Assembly: GCF_023923225.1 (NCBI RefSeq)
Contig: NZ_CP099489.1
Location: forward strand, 372,001-436,000
Source of the DNA: Ornithinimicrobium faecis
GTDB lineage: Bacteria; Actinomycetota; Actinomycetes; Actinomycetales; Dermatophilaceae
DNA: 64,000 nt
Reading direction: 5' to 3'
The notes under the pieces are model-generated. The model was not told the origin of the DNA and did not search any database. It worked only from the letters and a program-made list of their open reading frames with translations. This document shows, one piece after another, positions 49,501 to 57,074 of the stretch. The position numbers were made by a program, and so were the translations under genes. Each line of letters begins with the position of its first letter. The first letter of the stretch is position 1.

Positions 49501-51735
49501 AATTTTAATGGCCTTGGCTCGTCCGACAATGACGGAGAGATCACTGCCTACAGTTGGGGCTTTGGTGGCGGTGCAAGCAGTTCCGACGCCGAGGCGACGC
49601 ACACCTTCCCGGCAGCAGGCACTTATCCGGTGTCCCTGACGGTGACGGACAATGCAGGAGCTACGGACACTGCGTCACAGGACGTGACCGTGGCGCTCGA
49701 CAACGTTGCGCCAGAGGCTGCGATCGACGTGACCTGTGTCGAGCTGGCTTGTGATTTCGACGGCACTGAGTCGTCTGACTCGGATGGGTCCATCGCGTCC
49801 TATCTGTGGGACTTTGGGGATAGCGCAACCAGCACTGACGCTGAAACCTCGCACACCTTTGCTGCAAGCGGCACGTACTCGGTGTCCCTCACAGTGACTG
49901 ACGACGGCGATCTGTCCGACACGGTGACCGAAGTCGTCGAGGTGACCGTGGGCAACCAGCCCCCGGTGGCCGCGATCGACGTGACGTGCACCCAATTGGC
50001 GTGCGACTTCGACGGTTCAAGCTCCACAGACCCAGACGGCACCATCGCGGCATACGCCTGGCAATTCGGGGATGGCGCTGCGAGCTCAGCCCCAGGACCA
50101 AGCCATGACTTTGCCGAGGCTGGCGAGTTCACCGTGACTCTCACTGTCACGGATGACGACGGAGCAACGGGCGAGGCCAGCACCCAGGTTGTGGTGTCTG
50201 ATGAAGTCAGCACCGGTGAACCCGAACAGGTGGGCGTGTCCGCAACGCAGGCACACGCGACGTCGGTGTCTGCCCCCATCCCCGCAGAGGTCCAGGCTGG
50301 CGACACAATCCTGGCCTTTCTGACGGCGAGCAATGATGGAGGTGTCAGCGGACCCAATGGCGTGGGTGACTGGGAGCTGAAGGAAGAGTCCATTGACTCG
50401 CCAATGGCAACACGTCTGTTCACACGAGTGGCGGATGGCACGGAATCTGGTCAGACCGTGACCGTTTCGGGATCTTCTTTGACAAAGTGGGACCTGACGA
50501 TCGTGGCATATAGGGGTGCAGCTGGGGAGCCTGTTGAGGTGCTGGCCGTCGACACGGTTCGCAATGTCTCTGCCCATATCTCGCCTATCGTCCAGGTCAA
50601 TGGGCAAGACCGACTTGGGCTGACCTATTGGTCCGATCGCGGCGGGTCTACCACACAGTGGACTCCTCCAGTCGGCCCCACAGTCGTGTCGACGCAAGTT
50701 GGAACCGGTGGTGGACGGGTGAGTTCACTGATCGTGTCCGAACCTGCGGCACCAGGACCATACGGTGGATTGATCGCGCAGACCGATGCCCCCACCTCGC
50801 GGGCCATGTCAATGACGCTCATCCTTGCGCCCGGCGTAGCCGGGCCACCTAGCAACGAAGCCCCAGAAGCGGCGATTGATGTGTCGTGCACCATGCTGGA
50901 GTGCGACTTCGACGCCTCTGGGTCGTCGGACTCAGATGGCACGATCGCAACGTACGCCTGGGACTTTGGTGACGGGGAGACGAGTGGTGAGGCGACAACC
51001 AATCACGCGTTCACCGAGGCAGGCACCTTCACCGTTCAGTTGATCGTGACCGATGACGACGGCGCAACAGGTGAGATCACCACGGATGTCGTAGTCAGCG
51101 ACGAGGTCACGACCGGGGAGCCGGAACTGGTTGGTGTCGCACCAACGCAGGCCCACGCGAACTCCGTGTCTGTGCAGCTTCCCACGGAGATTGAAGTTGG
51201 GGACACGATCTTTGCTTTCCTGACCGCAAGCAACAACAGCGCGGTGTCGGGCCCCAGCGGCGTGGGTCCGTGGGAGGTTGAGGACGAGACCATTGACGCT
51301 CCGATCTCAACCAGGCTGTACTCGCGCGTTGCCGATGGTGCGGAGGCAGGTCAAACGGTCACAGTGTCGAGTGACACCAGAACTAAGTGGGATCTGACCG
51401 TTGTCGTCTATCGCGGAACCGCTGGGGAGCCAGTCGAGGTCCTAGAGGTCGAGACTGAACGTGACGCGGCTGCACACACGTCACCCGTGGTTCAGGTCAG
51501 CGGCCCAGACCGTGTCGCCTTGACCTATTGGTCTGATCGTGCAGGCGCCACCGGAGATTGGATCGCCCCCGAAGGACCATCGGTTCTGTCGATGCAGGTC
51601 GGGACCGGTGGCGGGCGCGTCAGTTCCTTGCTGGTCGCGGAGTCGGCATCACCGGGCTGGTATGGCGGCCTGATCGCACAGGCGGATGGCCCAGCGGCCA
51701 GGGCCGTGTCCATGACCCTCATTCTTCGGCCATGA
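46576..51735 (+). CDS. Giant secreted propeller/malectin/PKD-repeat protein
   Basis: A 1719-residue exported protein. Signal peptide about 1-38. Residues about 68-440 form a beta-propeller with motifs such as GNTMVVGGSFTDV and VYVGGTFAGI (delta-60-like). Residues about 481-654 match a malectin-type carbohydrate-binding domain (ITVRLYFANRYAG, VFDVVLDG). A second propeller-like part spans about 665-865. Four PKD domains follow (874, 958, 1042, 1126), each with a conserved C-x4-C and YxWDFGDG-like core. A 200-residue unknown domain (1212-1416), a fifth PKD (1426) and a second copy of that domain (1512-1719) end the protein. No sortase signal. Probably binds or decorates the extracellular polysaccharide. 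ATG 46576 with GAGGGAGAG upstream; the 117-base gap before it is AT-rich. Confidence 0.85.
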   Translation: MTATFRALSRFLLVALTAMATAMGLALPALAAPPPIVAAAPGAALPMAEVPGMSHEGVVSAVPAAWTPAVLNGKVLSITQVGNTMVVGGSFTDVSQSWGSPGLGRQRIIAFDASSGVIRSAFNPSIPSGQVNAVIPGPVANTVYVGGTFAGINGQSGRIFLLNTNDGSIVSSFQVPGINGQVRDLALSGDRLYAAGLFSQVGGQGRGGLVALNATTGARLDFLDVELTENHNWTPGSSGARAAVGASQIAVDPAGTTLAAVGNFRKADGLTRRQMVLIDLTGSTAEVRSDWKTNGYEDACYSWAFDTYMRDISVSPDGGYFVVATTGGGVNNSLCDSVARFDIADSGDDVQPSWVDWSGGDSVLSVTASDTAVYTGGHQRWANNENASDYAQLGAVARPGLQGFDAQSGVPLTWNPARHPRGIGAEAATVTESGLWIGSDNEWIGKFEYRRPRLAFFPRQGGYSLGSGDTGTLPSNVYYVGAQATTPEDVLFRVNAAGPELPALDSGPDWAADESADSPWRNSGSNVAPYGPVPTVTANVRATTPLEVFGAERWDPADGEEMTWSIPVDAGEEITVRLYFANRYAGTGNPGDRVFDVVLDGATVLNDYDIAADVGHDTGTAKEFDITSDGAVDIQLQHVVENPLINGIEIVRQSDAPTPDPEDPDLRRVWFTGSSITHGSSAAPSSDIDWATVRGAEMIDGQLYYVTADQTFYRRTFNGTTYGPASVIDPYTDPKWSGYPTGSGSSTYDGRQPSFYAQMSTVRGLAYQDHVMYYTRAGSDSLFGRGFSPDSGVMRERTLTVPGFNQANVGEIFFDPAGENLYFSNSVSGTLSRIGWNDGVAQGSATVVSGPAVDGMDWRTSSLFLADGPAPQVPNEAPVAELSVDCSGLECSFDSSGSTDSDGSIASYAWDFGDGGTSTEAAPTHTFSSAGTYGVSLTVTDDDGATGTDSQDVTVEVVNSPPVAAINVSCDELECNFNGLGSSDNDGEITAYSWGFGGGASSSDAEATHTFPAAGTYPVSLTVTDNAGATDTASQDVTVALDNVAPEAAIDVTCVELACDFDGTESSDSDGSIASYLWDFGDSATSTDAETSHTFAASGTYSVSLTVTDDGDLSDTVTEVVEVTVGNQPPVAAIDVTCTQLACDFDGSSSTDPDGTIAAYAWQFGDGAASSAPGPSHDFAEAGEFTVTLTVTDDDGATGEASTQVVVSDEVSTGEPEQVGVSATQAHATSVSAPIPAEVQAGDTILAFLTASNDGGVSGPNGVGDWELKEESIDSPMATRLFTRVADGTESGQTVTVSGSSLTKWDLTIVAYRGAAGEPVEVLAVDTVRNVSAHISPIVQVNGQDRLGLTYWSDRGGSTTQWTPPVGPTVVSTQVGTGGGRVSSLIVSEPAAPGPYGGLIAQTDAPTSRAMSMTLILAPGVAGPPSNEAPEAAIDVSCTMLECDFDASGSSDSDGTIATYAWDFGDGETSGEATTNHAFTEAGTFTVQLIVTDDDGATGEITTDVVVSDEVTTGEPELVGVAPTQAHANSVSVQLPTEIEVGDTIFAFLTASNNSAVSGPSGVGPWEVEDETIDAPISTRLYSRVADGAEAGQTVTVSSDTRTKWDLTVVVYRGTAGEPVEVLEVETERDAAAHTSPVVQVSGPDRVALTYWSDRAGATGDWIAPEGPSVLSMQVGTGGGRVSSLLVAESASPGWYGGLIAQADGPAARAVSMTLILRP

Positions 51736-52475
51736 AGGTCAGCAGCGCTATGACAGCCCAAGCGCTGGCAAAGAAGGGCAGTGACGTGCGCAGGTACTGT
51801 CTGCCCTTCATCGCACTGGGGCTTCTTGTGGGTTTGACCGGATGTTCAAGCGCGAGTACTGACGATCCGCCCGCGGCTGTGGCAGCGTCTCAATCTCCGT
51901 CCACACCCCGCCCGACTGCCGAAGCTCTCGCGGTTGATCGCCCGGCAATGACAACAGATGCAGCATCTACAACGACGGGTGGCGAGGAATCTCGGAGCGA
52001 GGCCAGCGGTGAGGAGCCGTCGGTTCAGGAAGCAGTCACGTCCGAAGGAGACGTCAAACCAACTCGTGCTGAGTTGCCGGTGCCAGCCATTCCAAATGAC
52101 GAGATCCGTGAGATCTACGGACCTGACAGTCCGGAGCCAGCCGAAGGTGTGGTGGGCACGCTGTGCAACCTGAACCGCCCCCACCTGGAGGAACTCAGCG
52201 CCCGTGTGCTCGTCGAGGGACAGTTGGATGACCAGATGCTACGCATCGCGGCACTGTCGCTGAGTGACGACCTGGGCGTGTGGGAAGGACTGGCCTGGCA
52301 GGTTCCGAGTGCCGAGGATGAGATCGAGATGGCACGCGAGATCTACGCGCACTGGGAGTATGCCGTCGGACTGGTCGATGCCGGCGATCAGCAGGGCGCT
52401 TTGGAGGAGTGGAACGCGGCGGTAGATCTTGTAGAAGATCTACCTGCGGGTGACGTTGCGGAAGTTGGGTGCTGA
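51732..52475 (+). CDS. Lipoprotein of unknown function
   Basis: A 247-residue protein with a signal peptide and lipobox LTGC (lipidated Cys near residue 38), then a Ser/Thr/Pro/Glu-rich linker (about 40-120) and a folded C-terminal domain (about 125-247) with two Cys (GTLCNLNRP and the terminal Cys). The C-terminal part is helical (DEIEMAREIYAHWEYAVGLV), perhaps a tetratricopeptide-like fold. No family recognised. ATGA overlap with the giant PKD protein indicates co-translation, so it probably works with it at the cell surface. Confidence 0.78.
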   Translation: MKVSSAMTAQALAKKGSDVRRYCLPFIALGLLVGLTGCSSASTDDPPAAVAASQSPSTPRPTAEALAVDRPAMTTDAASTTTGGEESRSEASGEEPSVQEAVTSEGDVKPTRAELPVPAIPNDEIREIYGPDSPEPAEGVVGTLCNLNRPHLEELSARVLVEGQLDDQMLRIAALSLSDDLGVWEGLAWQVPSAEDEIEMAREIYAHWEYAVGLVDAGDQQGALEEWNAAVDLVEDLPAGDVAEVGC

Positions 52476-52504
52476 CGTGGGGTCAACGACGGGGATGAGG
52501 GGTC

Positions 52505-53422
52505 GTGCCTGAAACGGAGCCCGGACCCGCTGCGAGAGGCGCCTCTTCAGGAGCGGAGACCTGGGTGGTTCTGGTTGTGTCAATGGGGCTACTCCTGCTC
52601 CTCGCAGCGGGCGCGGCGGGGCTCACGAGCGAGTTCCTGCCACCTGCCTTTGCCTCTAAAATCGTGTACAACAGCGAGGGATACCTTTTCGCGGCGGTTC
52701 TCACGCCGTGGATCTACTTTATCGCGCGACAACCTGGTACTCGGTGGACCATCCCAGTCTCCATCCTGCTCGGTTTACTGTGGCTCACGATCGGCTTGGG
52801 CCTCCTGAACAGTTCGCTGCTCGGCTCTGTCAAGACCTTGAACGAGCCCGCCATTGCGCTAGGCATCTTGTTGCCCTACCTCACACTGAGGCGCCCCCTC
52901 GCCCGATGGGTTCCATCAGCGTTGGTATGTGCAATCTTGATCACCGTCGGCTTGGGCATGTTCAGGGCTCGCCCGGTGCCTGGGGTGAGCATGGACTCGG
53001 ATAACTGGGTCATCTACCTCGGTGAGGGAATCTTCCTAGTCCTCCTGAGTGTCGTCGCTCTCGACCTCGTGGAGCGGTGGATGCTGGATCCGTCTGCAGC
53101 ACGTCTACACCTTGTGCGTCGCGCGTTGTTCTACGCTGTCCTCGTGTTAACGCCCATCGTGGTCTCGGCGCTTGGACGATCTGCCAGAGTCGGTGATCAG
53201 TGGTCCAGTATGAGTCTGAACTACCTGGGGCGTGTCCACGAAGCGTTTGTCGGGATCCTCCTGGTGTGCGGGACCCTTCTGCTTGTGTCGTGGAATGAGC
53301 GGAGAACGCGGAATCAAAAAGTGCATCGCTCGACGCCTCAGAGTGTGCATGCCGATGACAACCTCAGTCCGGAATCCTCGGTGGGGGGTGACGCGTGGGG
53401 CCACCTGACGCACACGCCTTGA
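52505..53422 (+). CDS. Polytopic membrane protein of unknown function
   Basis: A 305-residue protein with about eight TM helices (first at about residues 19-41, last ending near 267) and a hydrophilic C-terminal tail. No charged catalytic motif or family is evident. It is the third gene of the operon starting with the PKD protein and its stop overlaps the next sulfotransferase start, so it probably serves the same polysaccharide system, perhaps in membrane assembly. GTG start at 52505. Confidence 0.7.
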   Translation: MPETEPGPAARGASSGAETWVVLVVSMGLLLLLAAGAAGLTSEFLPPAFASKIVYNSEGYLFAAVLTPWIYFIARQPGTRWTIPVSILLGLLWLTIGLGLLNSSLLGSVKTLNEPAIALGILLPYLTLRRPLARWVPSALVCAILITVGLGMFRARPVPGVSMDSDNWVIYLGEGIFLVLLSVVALDLVERWMLDPSAARLHLVRRALFYAVLVLTPIVVSALGRSARVGDQWSSMSLNYLGRVHEAFVGILLVCGTLLLVSWNERRTRNQKVHRSTPQSVHADDNLSPESSVGGDAWGHLTHTP

Positions 53423-54300
53423 TGAGGCCGCCCCCCATTCTGGTGACTGGGATGCCGCGTTCAGGAACAACGTGGCTGGCGCGACTGCTGGCCTCCGGAC
53501 TCAGGACGGCACTTCCCGGCCGGGAACCCATGAATCCCCGAGGGCGTCAGTACGCACTCTCCGGCACGCTTCCCGGTTGGGTGCGGCTGACCCAGCCCAC
53601 TGTTCAGCAGGTTCGCATCTTGCGGCGTGCCTACGCTGGTATCAACCCTTGGACCTATAGCCGCTATGGACACCGCCAGTGGATCGCTGGCCTGCCCAAC
53701 ATTCGATGCATCGTGAAGGATCCGTTCGCGATGCTGTCCATACCCGCAATTCAGCGGGTCACAGGAGCACGAGCCGTTCTGGTTTATCGGCACCCGGGGG
53801 CCGCACTCGCGAGTTACCGGCGCATGGGGTGGACGCCAGACACAGAGGAACTCGTGCCGATCATCTCGCAGTTTATCGCTAAATACGGACCGACCGACGG
53901 TGTGGTGCTGCCCCGGGATGGACAGGATGACGTCAGTGCTCTCGCCTGGTTCTGGAGCGCCCTGTATGGGATGGCATTGCGCGATACCTCGCCGGAAGCA
54001 GTCGATGTGGTGTCTCACCGTGACGTCGCGATCGGAGGTGACGCCGCGGCTCGGCGGCTCTTCCAGGCCCTCGAGCTGACATGGACGAGTGCCACGCAAC
54101 AACTCATACACCCAAGCGGGGTTCGGGCTGCAAATGAGCAGGCTCTGCACAACCTGCACCGCGACCCCGCAGTGGTGGCAGATGCCTGGCGTGATCATTT
54201 CGCCAGTCGGGACGTGCAGCGTCTAGACGAAGAGACGGCAGCAGTTCGCGAAGCTCTCGAGCAACGAAGCCTCCGAGTCTCGGAGCGGCCCGCTCCCTGA
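53422..54300 (+). CDS. Sulfotransferase-family protein (1)
   Basis: A 292-residue protein. The 5'-phosphosulfate loop ILVTGMPRSGTTWLARLL is at residues about 6-23, and the 3'-phosphate segment is ARAVLVYRHPGAALASYRRM near residue 115. These two motifs define PAPS-dependent sulfotransferases; acceptor unknown. The ATG at 53422 shares its A with the preceding TGA (TGATG); a GTG at 53395 is a weaker alternative. Sulfates a sugar of the exported polysaccharide, by inference from the cluster. Convergent with the flippase gene. Confidence 0.85.
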   Translation: MRPPPILVTGMPRSGTTWLARLLASGLRTALPGREPMNPRGRQYALSGTLPGWVRLTQPTVQQVRILRRAYAGINPWTYSRYGHRQWIAGLPNIRCIVKDPFAMLSIPAIQRVTGARAVLVYRHPGAALASYRRMGWTPDTEELVPIISQFIAKYGPTDGVVLPRDGQDDVSALAWFWSALYGMALRDTSPEAVDVVSHRDVAIGGDAAARRLFQALELTWTSATQQLIHPSGVRAANEQALHNLHRDPAVVADAWRDHFASRDVQRLDEETAAVREALEQRSLRVSERPAP

Positions 54301-54333
54301 CTCTGTCGCAGTTCGTGGCTGGGCAGGGACACC

Positions 54334-55860
54334 CTACGTGGACGAGAAGGACTGCTTGCGTCCCGCCTTCCTCTTCCGGAGCGCACTGACTAGCACTCCT
54401 AGTTGAAGTTGCCGTCGCAGCAGGAAGAGCGCTCCGCCATAGACGACGAACCCGAGCGCCAAGCTGGTGACGAAGTGGGCGCCTCCGCTAAGGACCGCCC
54501 CGAGAGCGAGGGGCAGCAGGCCGAAGGGTACGGCGCTGGCTGCAATGGCCAGCAGGGTTGCCCCGCCGAAGGGGTGCAGACGGAACCAGTGGAACACCTG
54601 CGCAAGGGGTAACAAATTGCCTAGGAGCAGTGCTGCGGCCCAGCCCACGGCCGCCCCCAGAACGCCGTGACTGGGGATCAGAAGGAAGTCTAATGAGATG
54701 TTTGTCGCGAGCGCTATGAGGACGTTGGTCAGGTTCCAAAACGACCTTCCCGCCATGATTAGGACCATGTCGACCATCCCGCATGCGGTCGCCACAAGCA
54801 TGGCTGCGCAAAGGATGAGCAAGGCGCTATCTCCCATGGAGTACCCGTCACCGAATATTCCGAGCACCGTGCCCCCGAAGTTGAGGAGGACCAGATAGAG
54901 GGGCCAGGTTGCAAGTACTAGCCACGCGGTGGACGCCTGATAAAGGTGCGCTGTGCCTGAGTAATCTTTGTGTGCAAGGGATTCCCCGAGAAGGGGTTGG
55001 ACGCTCAGGGACACCGCGCGCCCCACCATCTGGCCAAGGGCGAGGAAGCGTGTGGCTGCACCGTAGATGGCAGCTGCCTCGAGGCCAGCCAGAGCACCGA
55101 CCAGAATGATGTCCAGGCGTTGCATCGCTACCTGGGCAACCCCGGCCAGCGCACGCGGAGCGCTAAAGCGCCAGAACGCGCCTGCGGGCCGGAACGTGGG
55201 GTCGATGACTTGCGGTGCTGCTCGTTCGCGGAGTCGCTTCCACCACCACCACGCCAACACTGCGGTGGGCAGGTAGGCAAGTGACCAGGCCCAACTGATG
55301 GCTCCGGGGCCGAGGAGGGTGAGCAGCACCCCGACGAGGACAAGCTGGAGTACCGGCCGGGTCATCTGGTCGAGGGCCGCTGTGGGTTTCATGGTGCCCA
55401 GGCCGCGTGTTCCCGACGTCGCGATATTGAGGACGGCCGCGCACGGCACAAACAGGGCCATGAGCCGCATGTAGTCGGCAAATCCGCCATTCGCTCCGGG
55501 ACTGAGCAGGCTCTCCAATGGGTCCGCGAGTAGGAACAGCGCCGCAGCTAGGACGACAGCGACGACAAGCACAGGACGAATGGCCGTACGCATATAGGTG
55601 GTGGCGTGGTGGAGCTCGCCCCGCGCTCGAGCGCCTGAGAGGAAGTAGACGATCCCGGTATTAGCGCCCAACTGGCCCAGGCTGGTCACCATCAGGAAGA
55701 GCGAAGTTGCGGAGAAGAAGATGCCTGCCTCGGTCTGCGACGCCAAGCGGGTGACGGCGACCGTCAGGAGGAACGTAGCGACCCCGGAGACTCCGGATCC
55801 CAAAAGATTCCAGACACTACCGCGCGCAGCGCGCTGCAGGGCAGGGGTAGACCTACTCAC
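54334..55860 (-). CDS. Wzx-type polysaccharide flippase (MOP superfamily)
   Basis: A 508-residue protein with about fourteen TM helices, like O-antigen/teichoic-acid flippases: an N-terminal GSVWNLLGSGVSGVATFLLT, then ANTGIVYFLSGARARGE and a Pro/Gly-rich second half. It should move the lipid-linked repeat unit across the membrane before polymerisation. GTG 55860 overlaps the stop of the kinase gene (GTGA); a longer frame from 55914 would overlap it by 58 bases and adds no conserved sequence. Last gene of the minus-strand wzz-kinase-flippase operon. Confidence 0.85.
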   Translation of the reverse strand: MSRSTPALQRAARGSVWNLLGSGVSGVATFLLTVAVTRLASQTEAGIFFSATSLFLMVTSLGQLGANTGIVYFLSGARARGELHHATTYMRTAIRPVLVVAVVLAAALFLLADPLESLLSPGANGGFADYMRLMALFVPCAAVLNIATSGTRGLGTMKPTAALDQMTRPVLQLVLVGVLLTLLGPGAISWAWSLAYLPTAVLAWWWWKRLRERAAPQVIDPTFRPAGAFWRFSAPRALAGVAQVAMQRLDIILVGALAGLEAAAIYGAATRFLALGQMVGRAVSLSVQPLLGESLAHKDYSGTAHLYQASTAWLVLATWPLYLVLLNFGGTVLGIFGDGYSMGDSALLILCAAMLVATACGMVDMVLIMAGRSFWNLTNVLIALATNISLDFLLIPSHGVLGAAVGWAAALLLGNLLPLAQVFHWFRLHPFGGATLLAIAASAVPFGLLPLALGAVLSGGAHFVTSLALGFVVYGGALFLLRRQLQLGVLVSALRKRKAGRKQSFSST

Positions 55861-57074
55861 CGTGGGGCTCTTCTCAACCGAGCGGTGGCACTCTCTAGTG
55901 CAGGAACGAGCCACTCAGAGATGGGCCCTCGTTCCGACCCTGCATCGAGTTGGCGGTCGGTGAGGTGCTGCTCGCCTTGAGTCAGGAGGTACAAGGCGCA
56001 GATCGCGGTGCCAAGTTCGGGATCGGCACCATTCTCGCCCACGATGAGTGCGGATCGCTCGAGGACACTCTCAAGCGCCTGGCGCGGTGGCTTGGCACGC
56101 AGCCGGACCTCCTCCTGCACCGCGTAATGGATCGCGTCGTATCCGATAGGACCCTGGGGCACGAAGCGCTCCCAGTCCCAGGCGGACACCTGGGTGCCCT
56201 GGACGGCGATATTCCAGGGGGACCAGTCACCGTGCGTATGTCCCTGCGGGACTCTGAGGTGGCCGATCGTAGACTCGATGGCACCTTGTGCTGCCCGAAG
56301 GCTCCTGGCCTCCTGTGTGTCCGCGAGCACCTCAAGCCGTGTAGCCAGTCCACGCCACCATTGGGAGGTCCGGAGCTCGGCTGTGACGACTTCTGCCGCA
56401 GTTGCCAGTGTGCGCAGAGCCCTCCCGCGCGTCCGGTCGTCCATGCTTCCAGAGGTCCATGTATCAAGTGGGCGAGTGGCGAGGAACGCAGTATCTCTCC
56501 ACGGGGGGATGTCGAGGATTGTGGGCACCGTAAGACCTGGCAGTGCCAAGGTGGCCAGGTGTTCCAGAGCGCTGGCCTCTGCCCGAACGCGGCTAACTGT
56601 GAGCGGGTTGATACCCACCTTGACGAAAGACACTTGGGTGCCACTGCTCGTCATCAACTGCAGGACCGGTTTGCGGTTTGCACGGGGGGGGCCAAGGGCT
56701 ATGGCCACGTAGAGAGTCTCATTCAGGTGCTCGCCGATGTGACTCACCAGGTTCGGGGTGTCGCTCGGCCCGCTGATCGTGACGGTCCAGGGGAAGAGGT
56801 AGCCCGCACCAGCGCGTGCAGCCCAGCCCAGTGTCCGTGCACGCACCCGACCTCCGCGGGTTGTCGGCGACTTGTAGCCGCGTACGGCACATTCGGCGAC
56901 CCGGCGGGGGCCCGTCGGTACAAGCAGAGTCGGGCGTCCCGGGTGTGGCAGGAGGCCGAAGGTCAACTCAGCGTTCCGCAGGCCCTGCCGGGACGAAGCC
57001 TCGACTCGGTATGGAGGCGGCCACACCTGGCCAAGAATGTTCTCAAGGTCGCCGAGGCCGTCAGGCATCGGCAT
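55857..57074 (-). CDS. Aminoglycoside phosphotransferase-fold (APH-like) kinase
   Basis: About 405 residues. The C-terminal half has the APH/choline-kinase catalytic motif QGHTHGDWSPWNIAV with the following metal Asp in SAWDWERF, and an N-lobe with TQVSFVKVGIN that may hold the ATP Lys. The N-terminal 120 residues are unrecognised. The gene lies between Wzz and the flippase genes with overlapping ends, so it may phosphorylate a sugar, lipid or small molecule for the polysaccharide. The start is uncertain: 57098, 57074 or 57068; all overlap the wzz gene slightly. Antibiotic resistance is not suggested by context. Confidence 0.75.
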   Translation of the reverse strand: MPMPDGLGDLENILGQVWPPPYRVEASSRQGLRNAELTFGLLPHPGRPTLLVPTGPRRVAECAVRGYKSPTTRGGRVRARTLGWAARAGAGYLFPWTVTISGPSDTPNLVSHIGEHLNETLYVAIALGPPRANRKPVLQLMTSSGTQVSFVKVGINPLTVSRVRAEASALEHLATLALPGLTVPTILDIPPWRDTAFLATRPLDTWTSGSMDDRTRGRALRTLATAAEVVTAELRTSQWWRGLATRLEVLADTQEARSLRAAQGAIESTIGHLRVPQGHTHGDWSPWNIAVQGTQVSAWDWERFVPQGPIGYDAIHYAVQEEVRLRAKPPRQALESVLERSALIVGENGADPELGTAICALYLLTQGEQHLTDRQLDAGSERGPISEWLVPALESATARLRRAPR

